Below, piece by piece: positions 59,501-64,000 of a DNA stretch of 64,000 nt. A model generated the notes under the pieces. The model ran no database searches and was not told the DNA's origin. It saw only the letters and a program-made list of their open reading frames with translations. Made by a program: the position numbers and the translations under genes. Every line of letters begins with the position of its first letter. Within the stretch, counting starts at the first letter, position 1. The stretch lies in contig NW_005179123.1 of NCBI RefSeq assembly GCF_000350225.1, positions 1 to 64,000 of the forward strand. Reading direction: 5' to 3'. The DNA comes from Chondrus crispus (lineage: Eukaryota; Rhodophyta; Florideophyceae; Gigartinales; Gigartinaceae).

Positions 59501-60149
59501 TGTAGTGCACTGTACTCGGTACCGGGACAGCTGTCCTAATCTCACCAAAATCGCGCTCGCCGCCACCACGGGTACCACGGGTACACGTGGACTCCTGTCT
59601 CTCTGCCGGACCATACCGGTGGACACGTGTGAGCCCTCTGCCGCCTGTCGGGTCAATGGGGGCCGTGACTTGGTCCCCTCGGGGCTACACCCGTTATATT
59701 CTAGTTACTCTAAATTACAGTATAATTTAGCTTCGCCATGACGGCGACGGGGACTATATAGTCAACCCGATGATGATCAAAGTAAAGAGGCACGAAGCCT
59801 CGGGTCTTTTACCTTGGTTTCTGGATTCCAGGTTGTAGCCTCGACTCGGTACTGGCTCGCCCATACCGACCGAGCCATCTACACCCCTGGAATCCCAACT
59901 GCCTTCCCCGCGCGCGTCGACCCCAACCGCGCGAGCGCTACGTTAATTACTGTGCTGTCCGTTCTGTTAGTTCTGTTTTTCCTTTAATTCACCCTGTCTA
60001 TTGCTGACTACGTTGCTACTTTCCTACCGCGCAAGCCGCGCCCGGATCCCGGTTCCGGTCATCCACCGGGTGGTCTCCCGAATTTCCTTACGCGTCCGAA
60101 CGCGCGTCGCTCTGCCTACAGCCGCCACCCGTGGCTGTAGTGCACGACA
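59501..60149 (+). repeat. Gypsy-5 3' LTR
   Basis: This is the 649-bp partner of 48689-49337. About eight substitutions separate the copies by eye, one of which weakens the CACGTG-containing hairpin. Confidence 0.92.
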
Positions 60150-60854
60150 TGTACATTAACATGGGCCATGCGTTCATGTAGCGTCTGCACGGTAACTACG
60201 TGAGCAGAAAAGGTTTCATTCATGACGTCAAGTATGTACAAATCCCCAACTTGACTCGCTGTGGCAACTACAGTTGGTCCTGCAGTAACGCGGCATTTCT
60301 CATTTTCAAATGACACTTGCAAACCCTTTGAAACCATTTGGCTAACAGACAGTAGCGAGTATCCGAAATCAGGGACATGCAAAACGTTTGACAATTTGCA
60401 AGGATGGGGACTACCGTTGACGTTCAACATGAATTCTACCTCGCCGCGACCAGCGACATTCGCTCTAGCCTTCGTGCCCATCTCGACTGATCCAGATTGC
60501 ATCTGTTCATACATAACGACCAAAGAGCGATCAAACGTAATGTGAGCGCTGCAAACGGAATCGACAAGCCATGACCTTGCGTTTGCAGCCCTCTTTTCTG
60601 GAGTGGAAGTCGAAAGCAAGCAAGTAAAGTCACTCTCCGCAAAGGCAGCAGTAGAATTGTCATCTCGAGAAACGAATGCACTTGGCTTCAAGCCAGTGTT
60701 GCGTGACCGAAACCCATCTGGCGGGGCAGGTCGGCGCCCATTCACGTCCTTGGCCCAGCAACGCGCTGCAGTATGCCCATGTCTATTGCAATTCGTACAT
60801 TTCATATCGCGTCGAATAGGCATACGATTGACAAGTGCAGGTGCATGTGGTGAT
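60150..60854 (-). mobile_element. Copia-2 remnant (gag-protease part)
   Basis: A Ty1/Copia fragment on the minus strand covers a CCHC knuckle (CTNCNRHGHTAARCW), the protease region (SWLVDSVCSAHITFD) and the start of the GAG-pre-integrase domain (LHERMAHVN). It is bounded on the left by Gypsy-5 and on the right by Gypsy-6, both of which seem to have inserted into it or beside it. It is an old fossil fragment and unrelated in sequence to Copia-1. Confidence 0.75.
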
Positions 60855-61545
60855 TGTAGCATAAACCCCCGGTCGCGTTGGGGGTTTAGCTGTGGTTCTT
60901 CGAAGACCTGTGTACGCGAGAGAGGACAGAAACACACACACCAGAAAAGAACGCGGGCGGTGGTAGCGTGGTAGAGCGGTGGGGAGCGGACGCGAACACA
61001 ATACGCGGTAGAGCGGTTCGACGCGCTCGACGCCCCGGGGCGGCGCTAGTTAGCGTTCTAGCACCGACGGGCGGAGGCGGATCCAGCTCGCGCGCGTACG
61101 TTCGCGACCGCCACACGCGTTAGTTTCTAGTTAACGCGCTCGCGTTAAGAGAACGCGTTTAGAATAAGCGGACGGGGTTAGACCTGCGGTAGAGGATCTG
61201 GTACCAAGCCCGTGCTTGTCCTTCTCCTCCCTCCGCTGCCGGCCGCCCTGTCATTTAATATACAAGTAAATAATCTATCATAACATATACTACAGTATCT
61301 AGGTAGCGCCTTACACGGTAAGCTCGCGCGCCTTACTCCGGATCGTCACGCTGTACACGTGCACAGCGAGCAGCAAGCGTGTACTTACAGGCGCGGGTGT
61401 GCGCGCTGTAGTGCATTTTGCGGGAGTACAGTAGTCACCCCGCGCGTTCGAATAACGTCCTCGCGATTATGCTACAGAGCCCCCCTCAAGGGTGAACGTC
61501 CGCGTTCACTCTTTTGGTAGCGCGCGGGGGGGGGGTTATAGTCGA
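60855..61545 (-). repeat. Gypsy-6 3' LTR
   Basis: On the plus strand it starts TGTAGCATAAACCCCC, like the solo LTR at 43734, and ends near TTATAGTCGA (right boundary inferred from that comparison). A hairpin CCCCC...GGGGG lies at its left end and GGTGAACG...CGTTCAC near 61490-61510. The block GCACCGACGGGCGGAGGCGGA is shared with the relatives. Confidence 0.75.
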
Positions 61546-61784
61546 GGCCGACGACCCACGCCACGCCATATGCTGAAAATGTGCTGACGAGGTGAAAATT
61601 TGCCCTCCATTTTTTCCCCCTTTTTTTCTTCCACAGCCACGACGGCGGCGGACGCGTCAACTGATCGAGCGCCAAAAGCTCTGCCCCGCAACCCGCTAGT
61701 CGCGGGCTGTCCTGTCGTGCAGCTGGAGGTTTTTGCTCTTGACACGCTCTCTTCCCGTCTCACCGCGCTCGGTCCTCCTCTCAG

Positions 61785-63563
61785 ATGCCCAACCACGTCA
61801 ACGACAGGGGCTCGGGCCCGCGGCCTTCGGGCTCACCTCCTGACCCGCTATCGACCCTGTCGGCCAGCGACGCCGGTCGGGGTACCACAGTGTCACCAAG
61901 TGCCTCGGGGAATCCTTTAGGGGAGCTTCGTTCCCCGTTCCAGAGGGCCCGCTCACGCGATTCCACGGTTTCTGTCGTTCTCGACGTCTGTGCGATACCT
62001 GCGTCGCAGGGGTAGAGCGCGTCCACTCCGCGCGTAGGCGGTTTTCCGTTGGCTCCCGCCCCCACGGGGATGCTTTACCAACCCGAAGAGGGTTCATACG
62101 GAGCTTGTGGGAGTTGCCGCTGTCCCGGAGCGCCAGTCAGTGAGCGCGTACGCACTGGGGCGGAGGACACCACCGCCGCGCCGTCCACCACCCAGTGGTT
62201 GAGGATGCCTTGGGAAGGTTCCGTGCCGCTCCCCCTCAGCCGACTGCGCTACCCGTGGCGTCGTCATGCGCGGATTCGAGTCACTGTGGCGGAGTTGCTA
62301 GCACGTTCTTGCCTCCGCCCAGATCTCGTGCGCATTTGTAAGATCCATGAGGCCGGCTTCGCGGCGGAGTTGTCAGTGGCTCTCGGCCGCCTTATGGCCG
62401 AGGGTGGGGGCACGGCGTACCAGGTGCCGGACGAGATTCCTTGCGATCGCACCTTCGCGTACAGCCCGGCGGAGGCGGAGTACATCGATCGCATGGCCTC
62501 CGCCATGTTCTCTGGTCCCCGCGGTGGTCCGCACCAGTTTGTGTTGTCTGGAATCTCGTCGCTTTACGTGTGCCCTCGGCCGTACGCGTATTCCAAACCA
62601 CGCGTGTCTCTGCAAAAGTCCGCGAGTGCGTTGATGCGCCTCCACGGCATTGCGGTGGCGCATCACGACTGGTCGGCGTACAGGAGGATCGATGAAGTCG
62701 ACGGTCGCGTTTTCCGTTCCGCCTCGTTCGAAGGGGGACTCACCCCCGCTGACTTCCCGCCCTTACCTGACACGGTCCGTACTTCCTTCCCATCTTTGGG
62801 CATCCATCCGCTGCTACCGTTCATCCTGAAGCATTTTGGATACGCATGTCTCGACCGCCGCCATCCCGCTTGGGACCTCCTCACGTATAACTGCAAACGC
62901 GAATGGGCTTGGTCTATGACCAGCGCCATAATGAGCGAGATCTGCGTCAACCGGCGGTTGTTTATCCAGCCCCCCGCCACGCTTGCATATTTGGAGAGGG
63001 TCGCTATGGGACTTCCAAATGTGGCACTCCATCCTTCGGAGTGGCATTCTACGCACTTCCTCTGGACCTTCGGCTCTGCCATTGAGCTTCTGCAACGCGC
63101 GCTTCGCGTCGACGAGGAGGCCCGGCGCCTGTGGACTGACTTCACGTTCGGCGAGCGGGCGGCGTTCCTGCAATACAATATTCGGAACGATACGTTCGCG
63201 TCCTCCTCCGAATCGGGTCCGACGACTCTCCCTCGTACGGGCGCGTTCGGGGGCGTAGGCTCCGAGGCGCGTGAGGCGCGGTGCAAAAGGTACCCCGATT
63301 TGGACGCGGTTAGTCTGACCCTCGACGTCATAGGTGGTACGCCTTCCCGAGTTGCCAGGCCGTCGGGGGCTGGCCCTGCGGCGAAGCCGGCTCCTGTCGT
63401 GCCCCCAGTTCCGCCCCTGGCGCCGCTGGGGTGTGGGCCTATTCGCGGGGCCGAGGTGCGCGACCACTCGTTGCCCGGCGCGAAGTGGCAGACATACCCA
63501 AGCTCTCTCGAGCTCTGGGTAATTTACGAGACCGCGCCTGGTCGGTCGGGGAATTATTGGTAA
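61785..63563 (+). pseudogene. Gypsy-6 antisense accessory gene region
   Basis: The main open part runs 62070-63563 (497 residues from its first ATG, MLYQPEEG); a shorter Ser/Pro/Arg-rich frame at 61785 resembles the low-complexity N-terminus of the Gypsy-2 protein. The core shows FPPLPDT near residue 228 of the main part and KREWAWSMTSAIM near 275, at the same spacing as [YF]P-x-[LI]P and [LR]EW in the Gypsy-2 and Gypsy-5 proteins. Other segments (RVFRSASFEG, LGIHPLLPFILKHF) are distinct. The C-terminus is Pro/Ala-rich. This is the third and most diverged member of the family, and this copy is broken. Confidence 0.6.
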
Positions 63564-63588
63564 CGTTGTCCACTTGGTTCTTGGAGCG

Positions 63589-64000
63589 TGTGGTATAACC
63601 CCAAACGGAAGTTCGGAAATTAGATTAGGATTAGATCAGCGACAGTAAGGCACGAGCCTTACATCTACGCGCGCACACACGTGTCCCCCACGTGTACGGG
63701 ACGCGTCCTACACGTGGACTGTCAGCCCCGACGGCTGACAGCGTTGCAGTGTCGGTCGACCGGCACTACTGTAGAGTTATGATAGACTACAATGTACATT
63801 AAATATGAGCGGACCGCCGGCGGTGGAGGACGACAAGCACGGACTTGTCAAGGATCCTCCACCTTGGTCCGCCCGCTTATTTTTAGGTACTTCCGTCCGT
63901 TTTACCTAGGAGTCGCACCGCGCACGGGTTGAGGACGCGCGTAGCACGCCCACCAGCCGGCTCCACCTCCGCCCGTCGGTACTGGATCGTCACCCAGTAC
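63589..64000 (+). repeat. Gypsy-7 LTR, cut by the window end
   Basis: The sequence starts TGTGGTATAACCCC and is, in opposite orientation, the same LTR family as 43734-44361 and 60855-61545. It has CACGTG repeats (63660-63720), a TTAAATATGAGCGG TATA region near 63800, the ACAAGCACGGACTTGT block and the GGTACTGG...CCAGTAC hairpin at the end. It begins 26 bp after the stop codon of the Gypsy-6 antisense gene. Whether it is a solo LTR or starts a full element lies outside the window. Confidence 0.8.

Larger units (their letters stand above)
48689..60149 (+). mobile_element. Gypsy-5, chromodomain Ty3/Gypsy element with an antisense gene
   Basis: This 11.46-kb element has two 649-bp LTRs (48689-49337 and 59501-60149) differing at about eight sites by eye (near 98.8% identical). 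Order: LTR, primer site, gag, pol with chromodomain, spacer, antisense gene, polypurine tract, LTR. That is the same plan as Gypsy-2, and its pol is clearly related. It is broken in gag by about one change; pol and the antisense frame look continuous. No target duplication is clear. The right flank is a Copia-2 remnant. Confidence 0.9.
60855..63588 (-). mobile_element. Gypsy-6, 3' part of an antisense-gene Gypsy element
   Basis: Judging by its LTR orientation (TATA region and terminal motifs read on the minus strand), this is a minus-strand element. Its 3' LTR is at 60855-61545 and its antisense gene region at 61785-63563 reads on the plus strand. Pol would lie to the right, but the sequence is interrupted at 63589 by the LTR of Gypsy-7. 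The coding region is not one continuous frame, so the copy is broken. The family assignment rests on the LTR and on the antisense protein. Confidence 0.7.

Noticed and set aside
62670-63467. Long minus-strand frames opposite the Gypsy-6 antisense gene
   Set aside because: The plus-strand frame carries the core shared with Gypsy-2 and Gypsy-5; the minus-strand ones show no similarity to pol or to any family.
1-64000. CRISPR arrays, bacterial operons, riboswitches
   Set aside because: No array of regular direct repeats with unique spacers, and gene structure, TATA promoters and retrotransposons are eukaryotic.

Overview
The window comes from a nuclear eukaryotic genome that is gene-poor and dominated by retrotransposons. 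Only two intact host genes are visible, both intronless, short and encoding secreted proteins: a Spondin_N-domain protein (1760-2461, +) and a cysteine-rich protein of unknown function (24883-25437, -). Each has a TATA box almost the same distance upstream of its ATG. A third host gene, heparinase II/III-like (40404-41273, -), survives only as a fragment. Compact intronless genes, islands of nested LTR elements, a 100-N scaffold gap and moderate-to-high GC suggest a red alga (florideophyte-like). This is inference; an oomycete or another microbial eukaryote is not excluded.

Layout. 1-5700: the spondin gene, then non-coding DNA with a 25-bp triplicate repeat. 5702-22990: Gypsy-1, an old Ty3/Gypsy copy, split by Gypsy-2 (10159-22773), which has 600-bp LTRs, gag, pol with a chromodomain, and an extra antisense gene. 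22774-26186: simple-sequence DNA and the cysteine-rich gene. 26187-31248: Copia-1, apparently whole, with near-identical LTRs, a perfect 5-bp target duplication and a half-tRNA-type primer site. 31249-32314: unassigned, with the N gap. 32315-37556: Gypsy-3, apparently whole, one long gag-pol frame. 37577-40320: a decayed LINE carrying a probable solo LTR. 40404-41273: heparinase-like fragment. 41275-48389: Gypsy-4 (minus), broken, carrying a solo LTR (43734-44361) in pol and a DNA transposon (47138-48374) in one LTR. 48689-60149: Gypsy-5, related to Gypsy-2, again with an antisense gene. 60150-60854: a Copia-2 remnant. 60855-63588: the 3' part of Gypsy-6 (minus), whose antisense gene reads on the plus strand. 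63589-end: the first LTR of Gypsy-7.

The most notable observation is a shared accessory gene. Gypsy-2, Gypsy-5 and Gypsy-6 each carry a long gene between pol and the 3' LTR, on the strand opposite to gag-pol. The three proteins share a divergent core ([YF]P-x-[LI]P ... [LR]EW) and match no family I recognise. In Gypsy-2 this gene has its own TATA box. The LTRs of these elements also carry arrays of short hairpins and clusters of CACGTG, and a 7-bp palindrome, TACWGTA, recurs through the whole window.

All boundaries, identities and counts were made by eye. No alignment or database search was run.
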